Shown piece after piece: positions 20,835-30,712 of a DNA stretch of 64,000 bases (positions within the stretch are counted from its first letter, which is position 1; the number at the start of each line of letters is the position of its first letter). The stretch is from Martensiomyces pterosporus (taxonomy: Eukaryota; Kickxellomycota; Kickxellomycetes; Kickxellales; Kickxellaceae), in the NCBI GenBank assembly GCA_025201845.1, contig MU603948.1, forward strand, positions 1 to 64,000, written 5' to 3'. Below the pieces are notes generated by a model. It saw nothing but the letters and a program-made list of their open reading frames with translations, was not told the DNA's origin and did not search any database. The translations under genes were made by a program, and so were the position numbers.

Positions 20835-23423
20835 TCAGAGCAGCGACTTTGCAAACGAGCTCATCTTGTTGGTCTTGGCCCTCTCCTTGATGGTCCTCGA
20901 CCAGAACTCGGTCTCCTTCGCAAAGTCGATGCCCAGCCGCGAAGCGGCCGTTGATAGCTTGTCGAAAATCGGCCATGACGGCGCCTGCCCAAGCACGCGC
21001 ATCTGGTCCAGGACATCCAAGGCCAGGTGCACGCACTTCCGTGACTGCTCGCTTGGCACATGCTCAAGGGCTGCAGCGGTGAAGATCTTGATGGCCAGCG
21101 CATTGAACTCGCTTGGCGCCAGCTCCTGCAAATGCCTGTGCCGCAAGACCGCCTCGTTCCCCAAGAGGTAAACACGGAGCCCGCAGTCCGTGGCACCCGC
21201 CATGTCGCTGAACTTGAGCGCATGCGAAAGCAAGCGATACAGCGCCTTTGCGCTCTCCATGTCACTGGGGTCAAGTGCATTGCACCCCACCTTCACCCAT
21301 GCCTCTACACATGCCGATGCTTGCGAATGTGAAGCGGAGGCGGCAGGGAGCGATTGGACCGCCGACGAGAGACATAGGATGGCAGATGTGGAGCCGAGGA
21401 TCCCCAGCTCGGCCCACCCCTCAACGAACTTGCTCACTGGGTCGCCAGCCCTCCCGCCACCTGCCTGCTGGACTGCTTGCTGTGCCAGCAGCGAGATGTA
21501 CGGCGCAACGCATCCAACAATGGGTGCGGGCCTTGCATTTGCCTTGCTGCCCAGCCTCCACCCAACCGACAGCGGACCCTTGCTCAGCTGCGTGGCGCGC
21601 ACAACCCGCGGATCTCTCTCTCTGTACCGCTCAGCCAGGCTGTCAGCCAATTTCGCCGACATCTCAATACTGCCTGGCGCTCTGGCAGCAGCAGCAGCAG
21701 CAGCAAATGCTGTTCGATAAAGCGACGCCGATGCCGGCACGTCTGTCGACTTCAGCAGCATCTCCAGCGCTACGCTCAACCTTGCATAATCCGCAGATTG
21801 CGCAAGCTGGTGGATGCACGTTTCCAGTGCCAGAATGGCGGCACCAGCACTATGCCTGCGAATATCGGACTCGGCCATTGTAACCAGGCCATCTGCGCGG
21901 ATGCTCACCTCAGCAGCCTGGTTCATCGGCTGGTCGTCGCCTACAGCCGCCTCCTCCGCTGCACTACCGCGCACCAGCACCATGGACCCGCCAGCGGCCA
22001 GCACTAGGAACTCGTCCAGTGCACGAGCATCCGCATACTTTGCAGCAAATCCCGATATAGCCACGATTTCTCGGTGCGTCAGCGCCAGCGGTATGGCTGC
22101 AAAGCTCGCACGTACAAACCCCACAAACTCCAGCAGCGCCGATGACGATGCTGCGCTTGTCTCCTTGCTTGGACTCCTGCTTTCGCTGTCAGGGAACATG
22201 TGCGTGATGTTGCGCATCCAAAGCACAGCCAGTCGCTGCAGCAGCCCACGGTCGCTAATCATCACCGGTTCGACGACTGCGAACCTGCGGGCAAACTTGC
22301 TCCACGCCAGGGCCATCTGCAACCGCCACGAGGGTTTCGGACGGCGCAGTGCGTGCGACGACATGAGGATTTCATTCACCTCCATCATGGCCTCATCCGA
22401 CGGCGACGCCGGAAACGCACGCCTCAGGATCCTCCGCGCCCCATCATCGCTCTCCCTCGGCAGCTTTACGTCTTTGAGCCCGCCACTGACGGCCTGCGGC
22501 GGGCTGGAGAGCGACGGCGCAGTGAGCGAGCCCATCACCGAGTGCCTCAATGCCAGACGCACGCCCGCTGCAGATGCCAGCAGCGCTGCTATGGACGCTA
22601 GCGCCTTGGGCAGCAGACCGACACCCGAGAGAAGCACGCTATTGCCGATCCACGCCCACTTGGCAATCAGCGCAGCCAGCGCCGTGTATGATCCATATTC
22701 AAGCACCTTGACCAGCCGTTTGGTACGCCTCTCTCGCCGCAGCGCATCTTCAACCACCTCACGCACTGTCCGCTGCACCAGCCTGCTCTCCACAACCTCC
22801 GCCGCCCTATCCGCATCCCCGTCTGTCCTTGGCAGAGTTCTCAGCAGTGTTGACCCCCCTGTCGCCCTGTCGCCCTTAAACCGAAGCAACGCCAGCTGCT
22901 GGGCCGCATACACGGCCATCGACGGCTGCCTCCACTGCAGCTTGACTCTCTCGAACGCCTGCTGCGTGACATCAGGGCGTCCCAGACAGGCATACACCTC
23001 CAAGTACCTTGTGAACGGGCCCAGGGGGAAGCTCTTCAGCTCCTTCCCAACCATCCTTTGGCCCAGCTGGTCTGCTAGTTGGCAGATCCGCAGAGTCTCG
23101 TCGGCGGTGATCTGTGGGTTGCTAGAGAGGACCCGGTGGCAAGCCTCCAGGGCCTCCGCTGCCTGTATCTCGCTCTGCGTGGTCCACTCGCCAGACACCA
23201 AGCGAGCGACCCTTTCGCTGGCCTCTGCTATCGACGCGCGCATGTCCCTGCTGGCATTCTGCGGCTGAATTTGGTGAACACTGTGGTGCCGGCTGCTGCT
23301 GCTGCTGCTGCTGCGCGTTGCATACAGCCGCCTTCGTCTCCTCGAATTGCCCGCTGCGTGCTGGGACAGGCGTGTGTGGCATAAAAGCGCCCGGCTGTGT
23401 CTGGCCGCAATTTGCTGCGACAT
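20835..23423 (-). CDS. predicted mitochondrial helical-repeat (PPR-like) protein, function unknown
   Basis: An 862-residue protein from the ATG at 23423. The first about 50 residues are Arg/Ser-rich with a Ser run and no acidic residues, a strong mitochondrial leader. The body is Ala/Leu-rich and mostly helical; segments such as ALYRLLSHALKF and VHLALDVLDQMRVLGQAPSW look like degenerate pentatricopeptide repeats. A hydrophobic stretch around residues 255-300 (ALAALIAKWAWIGNSVLL and the following 25 residues) could form one or two membrane helices. I do not recognise an orthologue. By analogy with fungal PPR proteins it may act in mitochondrial RNA maturation or translation, but that is inference. 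It lies 230 bp upstream of the methyltransferase gene on the same strand. Confidence 0.75.
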   Translation of the reverse strand: MSQQIAARHSRALLCHTRLSQHAAGNSRRRRRLYATRSSSSSSSRHHSVHQIQPQNASRDMRASIAEASERVARLVSGEWTTQSEIQAAEALEACHRVLSSNPQITADETLRICQLADQLGQRMVGKELKSFPLGPFTRYLEVYACLGRPDVTQQAFERVKLQWRQPSMAVYAAQQLALLRFKGDRATGGSTLLRTLPRTDGDADRAAEVVESRLVQRTVREVVEDALRRERRTKRLVKVLEYGSYTALAALIAKWAWIGNSVLLSGVGLLPKALASIAALLASAAGVRLALRHSVMGSLTAPSLSSPPQAVSGGLKDVKLPRESDDGARRILRRAFPASPSDEAMMEVNEILMSSHALRRPKPSWRLQMALAWSKFARRFAVVEPVMISDRGLLQRLAVLWMRNITHMFPDSESRSPSKETSAASSSALLEFVGFVRASFAAIPLALTHREIVAISGFAAKYADARALDEFLVLAAGGSMVLVRGSAAEEAAVGDDQPMNQAAEVSIRADGLVTMAESDIRRHSAGAAILALETCIHQLAQSADYARLSVALEMLLKSTDVPASASLYRTAFAAAAAAARAPGSIEMSAKLADSLAERYRERDPRVVRATQLSKGPLSVGWRLGSKANARPAPIVGCVAPYISLLAQQAVQQAGGGRAGDPVSKFVEGWAELGILGSTSAILCLSSAVQSLPAASASHSQASACVEAWVKVGCNALDPSDMESAKALYRLLSHALKFSDMAGATDCGLRVYLLGNEAVLRHRHLQELAPSEFNALAIKIFTAAALEHVPSEQSRKCVHLALDVLDQMRVLGQAPSWPIFDKLSTAASRLGIDFAKETEFWSRTIKERAKTNKMSSFAKSLL

Positions 23424-23653
23424 CAGCGGCAAGTGTGTGAAAATATAGAATTGCGCGGGTCTCTATAGGGCAAGCGCTGTGCAGATCGATGGAAAGCAAA
23501 GAGAAAGCGGGCGAGAGGTCCAGATCGCCCCCTCTCTGCCTTGAGAGCCAAGGATAAACAAAATGACGCTCTCCGCATGCAAAAGGATGGCTGTGCTCAA
23601 GGAACGGGGATTGCTTGTTGGATTCTTCGAGAAAGAGAAAAAAATTTTAGGAC

Positions 23654-25129
23654 CTAGATGTTGCTGGGCTTGTCGTAGCCAAGGGGCGTGCGGACAAGAG
23701 CGCTGCGATCAAAGGCGTTGCGGTTCTTGTGGGCCACAATCTGGTAGCAGGTGGCCGAGCCCTGGCGCGCGACGATGGTGGACCACGCCAGGAAAACCTC
23801 CCAGGTACGGAACCAGCGCTTGCCATAGGTCTTCATGATCTGCTCCCTGTTCTTCATCCAGTTCTCGTACCAGCGGCCAATGGTAGTCGAGTAGTGGATG
23901 CCAATAGTGTCCGACGAGCGGACTTCAAATCCAGCAGCCTCCAGCTGTCCAATGACCCAGCTCAGCGGGCACGAGGCATCGGCGCCAGGGAACACGTACT
24001 GGGCCATCATCTTGCCCCACGACGTGAGGTCCTCGAACTGCCACGCCTTGCGGAGACCCGCAATCTGGAGGTAGAAGAGACCGTCGTCCTCAAGCATGTC
24101 CTGGACCTGGAGAAGGAACTCCTGGAACTTGCGCACGCCCACATGCTCGGCCATCTCCAGGCAGGTGATGCGGTTGTAGCGGGGGCGGCGGGGGATATCG
24201 CGGTAGTCCATGCACAAAATGCGGCCCGAGTCAGCAACACCCCACTCGGCGCAGCGGGCATTGCCAAAGGCAGTCTGGTTGCGGCCAAGGGTGATGCCAA
24301 CCGAGTCAGTTCCATAGTTCTTTGCAGCGTAGGCAACGAGGGTTCCCCAGCCACATCCAATGTCCAGATGGCGGTCGCCAGGACGAAGGTGCATGCGCTC
24401 GCAGACGTCGCGGAGCTTGTTGTCCTGGAGCTCCTCAAGGGTCTCCTTCCTGCTAGCATCGCCAATCAGCCCAGAGGTGTAGACCATGCGCTCGCCAAGG
24501 AAAGCTGCGTAGAAGTCGTCTCCCCTGTCGTAGTGGTCGCGCACCTGGTTTTCGTCCTGCTTCTTGGAGTGCCACAGGAGCTCGGGGATCCACTGGAGGA
24601 TGAAGAACTTGATGGCGCTCCACGTGAAGCCAAACGTGGCCCAGTCGTGGCGCTTCTCGAGAATCTCCAGGGCATCGCCGGTCAAATCAATGTCGCCGTC
24701 AAAGTACCTCTCAAAGAACGTCTCCATGGGGATCTTGTTGCTGCCGTGGTACTTGGCCTTGAGCTCCTTGTCCAGAATGGTGATGTACGACTCGAGCGGC
24801 TCGTTGGGGAGCGCGCAGATCTGGTCAGTGGGGGTTCTGCCGTACCACGAGTACAGCACAAGCGTGACGGCGCCGATGGGGAGGGCGAGGATGGCAGCAA
24901 GGATGAGGTAGGTGCCCAGAGAGAGACCCAGAAGGCGCTTGATGAAGTAGGGGACGCCGGCGATGAGGGCATACAGGAGGTAGCTGTTGAACTCGCGGGC
25001 GCCTCCGCCCTCAAACGGCAGGCTGGGAGGGTAGATGGAGGGCGACGAGAACGGGCGGGCGGTCTTGCGCGTCCAGGTGGTCTGCGTCTTTGCAGCCGCC
25101 GGCGCAGTGTCGGGGTTATCCGTGGTCAT
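23654..25129 (-). CDS. sphingolipid C9-methyltransferase
   Basis: A 491-residue membrane enzyme that adds the C9 methyl branch to the long-chain base of fungal glucosylceramide using SAM. Two adjacent hydrophobic segments lie at about residues 50-95 (LLYALIAGVPYFI; LILAAILALPIGAVTLVLY). The cyclopropane-fatty-acid-synthase fold follows: DHYDRGDDFYAAFLGERMVYTSG, then SAM motif HLDIGCGWGTLVA near residue 255 and the CLEMAEHVG loop. Length and domain order match characterised fungal enzymes. The start ATG is at 25129 and no intron is required. The expected site is the ER or Golgi membrane. Fungal-type GlcCer methylation supports the fungal assignment of the window. Confidence 0.95.
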   Translation of the reverse strand: MTTDNPDTAPAAAKTQTTWTRKTARPFSSPSIYPPSLPFEGGGAREFNSYLLYALIAGVPYFIKRLLGLSLGTYLILAAILALPIGAVTLVLYSWYGRTPTDQICALPNEPLESYITILDKELKAKYHGSNKIPMETFFERYFDGDIDLTGDALEILEKRHDWATFGFTWSAIKFFILQWIPELLWHSKKQDENQVRDHYDRGDDFYAAFLGERMVYTSGLIGDASRKETLEELQDNKLRDVCERMHLRPGDRHLDIGCGWGTLVAYAAKNYGTDSVGITLGRNQTAFGNARCAEWGVADSGRILCMDYRDIPRRPRYNRITCLEMAEHVGVRKFQEFLLQVQDMLEDDGLFYLQIAGLRKAWQFEDLTSWGKMMAQYVFPGADASCPLSWVIGQLEAAGFEVRSSDTIGIHYSTTIGRWYENWMKNREQIMKTYGKRWFRTWEVFLAWSTIVARQGSATCYQIVAHKNRNAFDRSALVRTPLGYDKPSNI

Positions 25130-25611
25130 TTTTTTTCTCCTGCTGTTTTTCAGCTACACAATGAAGGCCGCACGCGGTCTGCAGGATGCCTGGAAAAGAG
25201 TGGGAGAATTGGAACAGAAGCGATGGGATGCAGAGAGAAGAAAGGGGAATGAAAACACCCAGCTCTTGGGGGGGAGGGCAGGGGGAGGCTGCTTCATGGG
25301 ACAATGGCGACGGCTTTTGGCAAGGCGAAAATCCTTCAACACAACACCATGCTCCCGATGGCGTGCGACTCGAGCCAATCCCCCTAGTGCTGCAGTTTGA
25401 CGTTGCTGCGTTGGGCTGGCCCACATTCGGGCAGGTTGGATTATCGGTTTGGGTGAGAGCGGCAGCAAGAGCCAGAGCAGTCGAGCGAGAGGCGTGCTGG
25501 GACGAGGGGATCGGACGGCGCAGACGCAGTAACCGGCGCACACTCGGGCTCCTGAGTGTGAAAAGCTACAGGCACACCACAGCCGCGCACCTCCGAGCAC
25601 AGCGGTGGGGG

Positions 25612-26676
25612 CTACTGGCTCATGGCGTTGCGCAATCCCAAGTCGCCAATGTACACCGCCTGCCTCTGCCTCTGCCTCTGGCCCTGCTGCTGGCCCTCGG
25701 CCGGAGTGAACGCAACAGCAGTCAGCCTCTCGCCCAGGCGGCCCACCACAGCCGAGGCCTCAAGCACAAACGACCGAGCAAGGATGTTTTGCCAGCGGGG
25801 AATCATATGGTCTCTGTACTCCCGCTGCTGAGCAACAACCACCCTCTGCTGTCCGCCCTCTGCCCCAGGGCTCTGCGGCCGCCTCGCGTTGCCTGCTGAG
25901 CTGTGACGGCGCAGGATGAGCACATTTGCTACCACAGCAAGGCACGCAAGTTTGCGCTGCACCTGCTGCAGCGTATCGACAAACAGCTGCTGCAGGCGGA
26001 ACCAGGGCGTGGCCCGCCTGCTCTGCATCCTGATCAGCGACCCCTCCCTGCGGTCAATCCAGTAGTTGCTCCCTACACCGTCAATTAGCAGCGCGCCTGG
26101 CGCTGCAATGCTGCGCTCAGCGAGGTATTTGGGGAGCAGCGCCAGTGTGGCCACCAGTGAGTGCGTGGTCCGAGGCGTGAATATGTGAATGCGGCTTAGC
26201 GCACCGCCGACCGCGTCGCTCGCAAGACGGTCGATTTCTTCTTCAGCTAGCTGCAGGCTGCTGTCAGCTCTGATTGCATCGCTGGCCAGCCCGTAGATGT
26301 ACCTCCTGAGCAAGAACACGTCCAGCTTGCCGTCGGCATCGACAAATACGACATGCAATCCATATCCGCCCACATTTACTGCTTTTGTGGCGCCAGGCGC
26401 AGTAGCATCTGTGTGGCGCTCGACCGTCCGTGGCATTGCGATGGTAGCGCATATGCGGTAGAGCGTCTGGGTCTTGCCGCTGCCAGGCAGGCCTAGCAGC
26501 TCAATAATTGACTCGCTGGAACTCTTCCCCTCGGCTGCCTGCAACTCCTCGAGTGCCTGGTCGATTGGGCCGACGCCAGTCAGCACGTCCTGGCCTTTGC
26601 TGTGCATGTGCTCGACAAGCGTCTCGCCTGTCTCGCTGTGTATCTGTGCCAGCAGCTGCTCTATCTCGGAATACAT
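25612..26676 (-). CDS. XRCC2: XRCC2-like RAD51 paralogue
   Basis: A 354-residue RecA-fold ATPase. Walker A is GLPGSGKT at residues 62-69 and the Walker B-like strand is ALLIDGVG. YWIDR follows Walker B at the expected distance and, with its Arg and Glu neighbours, is a hallmark of XRCC2. XRCC2 works in homologous recombination, in animals as part of the BCDX2 complex with RAD51D. The start is the ATG at 26676; the in-frame codons upstream begin at a GTG. The Gln/Arg-rich stretch near residues 325-340 looks like a lineage-specific insertion. The gene is divergent from the CLYBL-like gene, and their shared upstream region contains a 105-bp duplication. Confidence 0.85.
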   Translation of the reverse strand: MYSEIEQLLAQIHSETGETLVEHMHSKGQDVLTGVGPIDQALEELQAAEGKSSSESIIELLGLPGSGKTQTLYRICATIAMPRTVERHTDATAPGATKAVNVGGYGLHVVFVDADGKLDVFLLRRYIYGLASDAIRADSSLQLAEEEIDRLASDAVGGALSRIHIFTPRTTHSLVATLALLPKYLAERSIAAPGALLIDGVGSNYWIDRREGSLIRMQSRRATPWFRLQQLFVDTLQQVQRKLACLAVVANVLILRRHSSAGNARRPQSPGAEGGQQRVVVAQQREYRDHMIPRWQNILARSFVLEASAVVGRLGERLTAVAFTPAEGQQQGQRQRQRQAVYIGDLGLRNAMSQ

Positions 26677-26866
26677 TTGCTGCACGCTGCAAGGGCTTGG
26701 GGGAAAATAGTGTAGATATAAAATGCGTGTGGAGGTGTGCTACAAAGGAGAGAGCAGCAAGCTGAAAAAGGCGCAGCACGCCTTCCCATCTCCCCATGTC
26801 ACCTGTCTTTACTGATTATAGGTTCAGATCAGTATCCCACTTGGGCGGCCCGAGCGAGATGACATA

Positions 26867-27076
26867 CATTCGCTCCTGTGCCACAGATACAGCACAGCCT
26901 GCAAAAAAGAGGCAGCCCGTGTATGGATCTGGCTCAGATATATCCGTGGTCCGGGTGCTTGCAAGGTGGTCCATTCGCTCCTGTGCCACAGATACAGCAC
27001 AGCCTGCAAAAAAGAGGCAGCCCGTGTATGGATCTGGCTCAGATATATCCGTGGTCCGGGTGCTTGCAAGGTGGTC
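26867..27076. repeat. exact 105-bp tandem duplication in a divergent promoter
   Basis: 26867-26971 and 26972-27076 read as identical head-to-tail copies, beginning CATTCGCTCC. The repeat lies between the divergent starts at 26676 (XRCC2-like, minus) and 27302 (CLYBL-like, plus). The unit length is a multiple of three, so several reading frames stay open through both copies; those ORFs are by-products. Confidence 0.95.
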
Positions 27077-27301
27077 CGGGCATGTCTCCACTAGTGCGAG
27101 TGGCGGTGATTCCGTCACGCACAGCTGATAAGCTGGCAGAACCTAATCCGAGTGGGCAGGCACATGGTTCTCGCGAGCGGATGGGAAAATCGGCATAAAG
27201 CCCTGGTGGGTGTGTGGAAAGCCAGCAGCAGCGCGGACGCCTCCTTTGCCTCTAAGCTGCTTTATTCTTGCCTTTGCACTATTGACTACTCTCTACTCCA
27301 A

Positions 27302-28366
27302 ATGCTAGCACTTACTTCGAAGAGACTTGCTGGGACTGCACGCCTGGGACAGGCGCTGCTCGCCAGTGCCCACGCCATCCCCAGCGCTCGCCGTGGCAAG
27401 GCAACGGCGTCGGCCACTACTCTGTCGGATGCATCTGCGCCCGTGCCAGGGCTGGACCTAGGCAGCGAAAGGCTGCGGCGCACGGTGTTCTATGTGCCCT
27501 GCAGCGAGGAGCGCAAGATCCAAAAGTCGCTGGCATCCAAGGCCGACTGCGTAATGTACGATCTTGAAGACGGCGTGTCGCTGAACCGCAAAGGGCTGGC
27601 ACGCGAGCTCGTCCTCAACGCGCTTGCCGTCAACACCAACAAGACCGAGCTCGGCGTGCGGATCAACTCTGTAGGGTCGGGTCTGGAGCTGGACGACCTG
27701 AACGTCGTTTTGCGGTCCGACAAGCTCAACACAATCCTGGTGCCCAAGGTAGAGTCACCCAAGGATATCCACGTTGTCTCGCACCTTATCGAGAGCATTG
27801 CGCCAGCAGAGACCCGTCCCAACATCAAGATCATTGCTGGGATCGAGAGCGCGCTTGGACTGATGAATATCCGCGACATCGCCACTGCCAACGACCGCGT
27901 GGATGCCCTTCTGTTTGCTGCCGAGGACTACTGCTCGGACACGGGGATTACGCGCACGCCCTCGCGGAAGGAGCTCTACTACGCAAGGTCCGTGGTTGCC
28001 ACTGCTGCGCATGCGTTCAAGCTCCAGGCCATCGACATGGTGTGCATGGACTTCAAGAACATGGATGTGCTCAAGGAGGAGTGCACGGAGGGCGCGCAGA
28101 TGGGGTTCACCGGAAAGCAGGTCATCCACCCGGCGCAGGTGGATGCCGTTCAGGAGCACTTCTTGCCGCCTGAGGACATCGTCTTTAGGGCGTGGCGGAT
28201 CGTCAAGGGGTACCAGAAGCACTACGAGCTGGGCAAGGGCGCCTTTGACCTGGATGGCAAGGCAATCGATATGCCCGTCGTCAAGTGGGCATACAAGATC
28301 CTCCGTCGCGTCGAGCTGGCCGGAGTCGACCTTGCTGCAAAGTACAGCGACACAGCCGGTCTCTAG
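27302..28366 (+). CDS. citrate lyase beta-like protein (CLYBL family), mitochondrial
   Basis: A 354-residue HpcH/HpaI-type lyase. The first about 35 residues (MLALTSKRLAGTARL onward) are basic and lack acidic residues, consistent with mitochondrial import. The fold signatures are FYVPCSEERKIQKSL, the Mg-site region MYDLEDGVSLNRKGLAR (residues about 80-96), a second acidic site near AGIESALGLMN and the AAEDYCSDTG loop. Animal CLYBL cleaves (3S)-citramalyl-CoA, a product of itaconate breakdown, to acetyl-CoA and pyruvate. The ATG at 27302 is preferred because the 50 upstream open codons are leader-like. The next gene, 315 bp downstream on the same strand, handles acetyl groups on carnitine, so the two may share a pathway context. 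Confidence 0.88.
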   Translation: MLALTSKRLAGTARLGQALLASAHAIPSARRGKATASATTLSDASAPVPGLDLGSERLRRTVFYVPCSEERKIQKSLASKADCVMYDLEDGVSLNRKGLARELVLNALAVNTNKTELGVRINSVGSGLELDDLNVVLRSDKLNTILVPKVESPKDIHVVSHLIESIAPAETRPNIKIIAGIESALGLMNIRDIATANDRVDALLFAAEDYCSDTGITRTPSRKELYYARSVVATAAHAFKLQAIDMVCMDFKNMDVLKEECTEGAQMGFTGKQVIHPAQVDAVQEHFLPPEDIVFRAWRIVKGYQKHYELGKGAFDLDGKAIDMPVVKWAYKILRRVELAGVDLAAKYSDTAGL

Positions 28367-28681
28367 TTCCACAACCACTAGTCCCCCACCTCCCTATCCA
28401 ATAAACTGTGCCTTGAGGCGAATGTGTGCTCTGCATCCATCTATCTGCTCGCACGGACTATCGGGTCCTTGTTTGGCACGGGCGGGCGTGCTCCCGCCTA
28501 TTGACTCGGTCGATCCCAGAGATAATGAAAGGGCAATCACGTGTAGGCTCGCCTGCCATGTGCACATGCATTTCTCGCTTTCCGCTATATCTAGCCCCCT
28601 GTCCTCTGCGCGGGCCCTGGTTCTTCGCCTTCTGTCTCCTACCCATATGCATTTTCCTCTATAGCAAAGACACTCTACACA

Positions 28682-30646
28682 ATGCTTCGTCTCTTGGCTC
28701 CTCGCAGCACGCCGTCGGTCTACGGGCGGCTGGGCAGCGCATCGCTCCCCACAGCCGTAGCTCGCACACGCTACTCGACGCAGACGGCCGGCGAGACACA
28801 GCCACAGCTCTCCACATTCGCCAACCAGGGAAGGCTGCCCCGTCTCCCCGTCCCTACGCTCGATGCCACAGCAGCTCGCTACCTAAAGTCGCTCCGCCCC
28901 CTCCTTTCCGCGGAGGAGTACCTGCGCTCCGAAAAGGCAGTGTCCGCGTTCATCAGCAGCGACGGAATGGGCCCCATCCTCCAGCAGCGCCTGCAAGAGG
29001 CCGACAGGCAGGCGCCAAGCAGCTGGCTGGAGGACATCTGGCTCAAGAAGGCGTACCTGGAATGGCGCGAGCCTAGCTACATCAACATCAACTGGTTTGC
29101 GTGCCTCACGGACAACCCCGACTTTGCACTTGCTCCCGAAGCCATCCAGGGCCGCACAACGCCAGTGCAGCTCGCTCGCGCTGCTCGTCTGATTACGCAC
29201 GTGCTTGAGTTCAACGAGAGTCTGAACCAGGAGGCGATCCCCGCCGAGGTCCACCGCGGCACTCCCATGTGCATGAACCAGTTCAAGTTGCAGTTCGGAA
29301 CCACAAGAATTCCGCGCCCCGGGTGTGACGAAATCGTCGGCCAGTTCCCCTCCACTGCCAAGCACGTGCTCCTCTTGTACCGCGACCAGACGGCAGAGGT
29401 CCCTGTGTATAACAGCGAGGGGGAGCGCGCCAGCCTTGCGCAAATCATCAGCCAGCTCGCTACTGCCACGCAGCGCATCGACTCGCTGCTTGGTAGCCAG
29501 GCTCAGCAGAAGCAGCCTTCGGTTGCCCAGCTCACTGCGGGGCACCGCGACGACTGGACGAGGGCGCGTGCGCTTCTCGAGCAGGACGCAGCCAACCGCG
29601 CCTCTTTCGCAAAGACGGACTCGGCGCTCTTTGGCGTGTGCCTGGATGTCGACATTGACCAGCAGTTTGCCAGCGACCCCGAGCGCAGCGCCTCGATCTT
29701 CTGCCACTCCGATGCCGGCCGCAACCGCTGGTACGACAAGGCATTCCAGTTCATCATCCTCAACAATGGCCGCGCGGGCGTCAACGGCGAGCACTCCCCT
29801 GTCGACGCTCTGACCACTGGCCGCATTGCCATGGAGACCGTGCAGAAGGAGCGCGGGCCGCACAAGGACATCAAGCCGTGCGCTGGCCTTGAGGAGCCCG
29901 CGCCGATCCAGTGGAACGTCACGCCCGAGGTAGCCCAGATTGTGGACAAGGTGCGTGGTGAGTCGAAGGCCCTTGCAAGCAACCTGCGCATTCGTCTGGG
30001 CAACATGCGTGAGTATGGCGCGCAGTGGATCAAGTCGATTGGCGTCAGCCCCGATGCCTACTTCCAGATCGCTCTGCAGGCTGCCTACTACCGTCACTAC
30101 GGCAAGCCAGCACCCACGTACGAGACTTCGTCGCTCCGTGCCTTCCTCCATGGACGCACAGAGACGATTCGCTCGTGCAGCGAGGAGAGCCTGGCGTTTA
30201 GCAAGGCGTTTGACGACAAGGATGTGCCGCTGAAGAAGAAGCTTTTGTTCTTCCAGCAAGCAATCTCGTCCCACCTCGAGTACATGAAGGCCGCCGCCTC
30301 TGGCCAGGGCGTTGACCGCCACCTGCTCGGGCTGCGTGCCCAGATCCGCTCGCAAGAGGAGTCTGAGAGGTCCACCCTTTTCCAGGACCCTGCGTACGTG
30401 CAGTCCATGTCGTTTGCGCTCTCGACGTCGAACGTCTCGCCCGGCGAGCTTTTCCGCGGCGGGTTCGCGCCTGTCATCCCCGACGGCTATGGCCTCAACT
30501 ATGCTCTGGACAAGAACGACCTGAAGTTTGCCGTGACTGACTGGGTCTCCTCGCCAGAGACCGATGCCACTGCCTTCCGCGAGACTGTCTACAAGACCCT
30601 TATTGATCTCCACGAGGCGGCCGAGCACGCCAAGAGCCGCCAGTAA
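28682..30646 (+). CDS. carnitine O-acetyltransferase-type acyltransferase
   Basis: A 654-residue member of the choline/carnitine acyltransferase family, which moves acetyl or short acyl groups between CoA and carnitine. The catalytic His lies in NGEHSPVDA (about residue 371); the paired CoA- and carnitine-binding regions are seen at LRAFLHGRTETIRSCS and the YGLNYALDKNDLKF stretch near the C terminus. The leader (MLRLLAPRSTPSVYGRL onward) is basic and Ser-rich, so a mitochondrial location is likely. The C terminus SRQ is not a standard peroxisomal PTS1. Size and motifs fit Yat1/Cat2-type enzymes. It is convergent with SLU7; only 66 bp separate the stop codons. Confidence 0.93.
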   Translation: MLRLLAPRSTPSVYGRLGSASLPTAVARTRYSTQTAGETQPQLSTFANQGRLPRLPVPTLDATAARYLKSLRPLLSAEEYLRSEKAVSAFISSDGMGPILQQRLQEADRQAPSSWLEDIWLKKAYLEWREPSYININWFACLTDNPDFALAPEAIQGRTTPVQLARAARLITHVLEFNESLNQEAIPAEVHRGTPMCMNQFKLQFGTTRIPRPGCDEIVGQFPSTAKHVLLLYRDQTAEVPVYNSEGERASLAQIISQLATATQRIDSLLGSQAQQKQPSVAQLTAGHRDDWTRARALLEQDAANRASFAKTDSALFGVCLDVDIDQQFASDPERSASIFCHSDAGRNRWYDKAFQFIILNNGRAGVNGEHSPVDALTTGRIAMETVQKERGPHKDIKPCAGLEEPAPIQWNVTPEVAQIVDKVRGESKALASNLRIRLGNMREYGAQWIKSIGVSPDAYFQIALQAAYYRHYGKPAPTYETSSLRAFLHGRTETIRSCSEESLAFSKAFDDKDVPLKKKLLFFQQAISSHLEYMKAAASGQGVDRHLLGLRAQIRSQEESERSTLFQDPAYVQSMSFALSTSNVSPGELFRGGFAPVIPDGYGLNYALDKNDLKFAVTDWVSSPETDATAFRETVYKTLIDLHEAAEHAKSRQ

Positions 30647-30712
30647 ACTTTTTTTGTTTTTGTTTTTTGCACTATGAAGCCGCTGTTGCTTATTGACAAT
30701 ACACTAGCTTTG

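Noticed and set aside
26816..27118. 100-codon ORF with an internal 35-residue repeat
   Set aside because: It arises only because the 105-bp duplication is a multiple of three; the same region is open in other frames, and it lies in a promoter.
28883..30628. 581-codon minus-strand ORF opposite the carnitine acyltransferase
   Set aside because: It is a shadow caused by high GC at third positions; the plus-strand frame carries the catalytic motifs.
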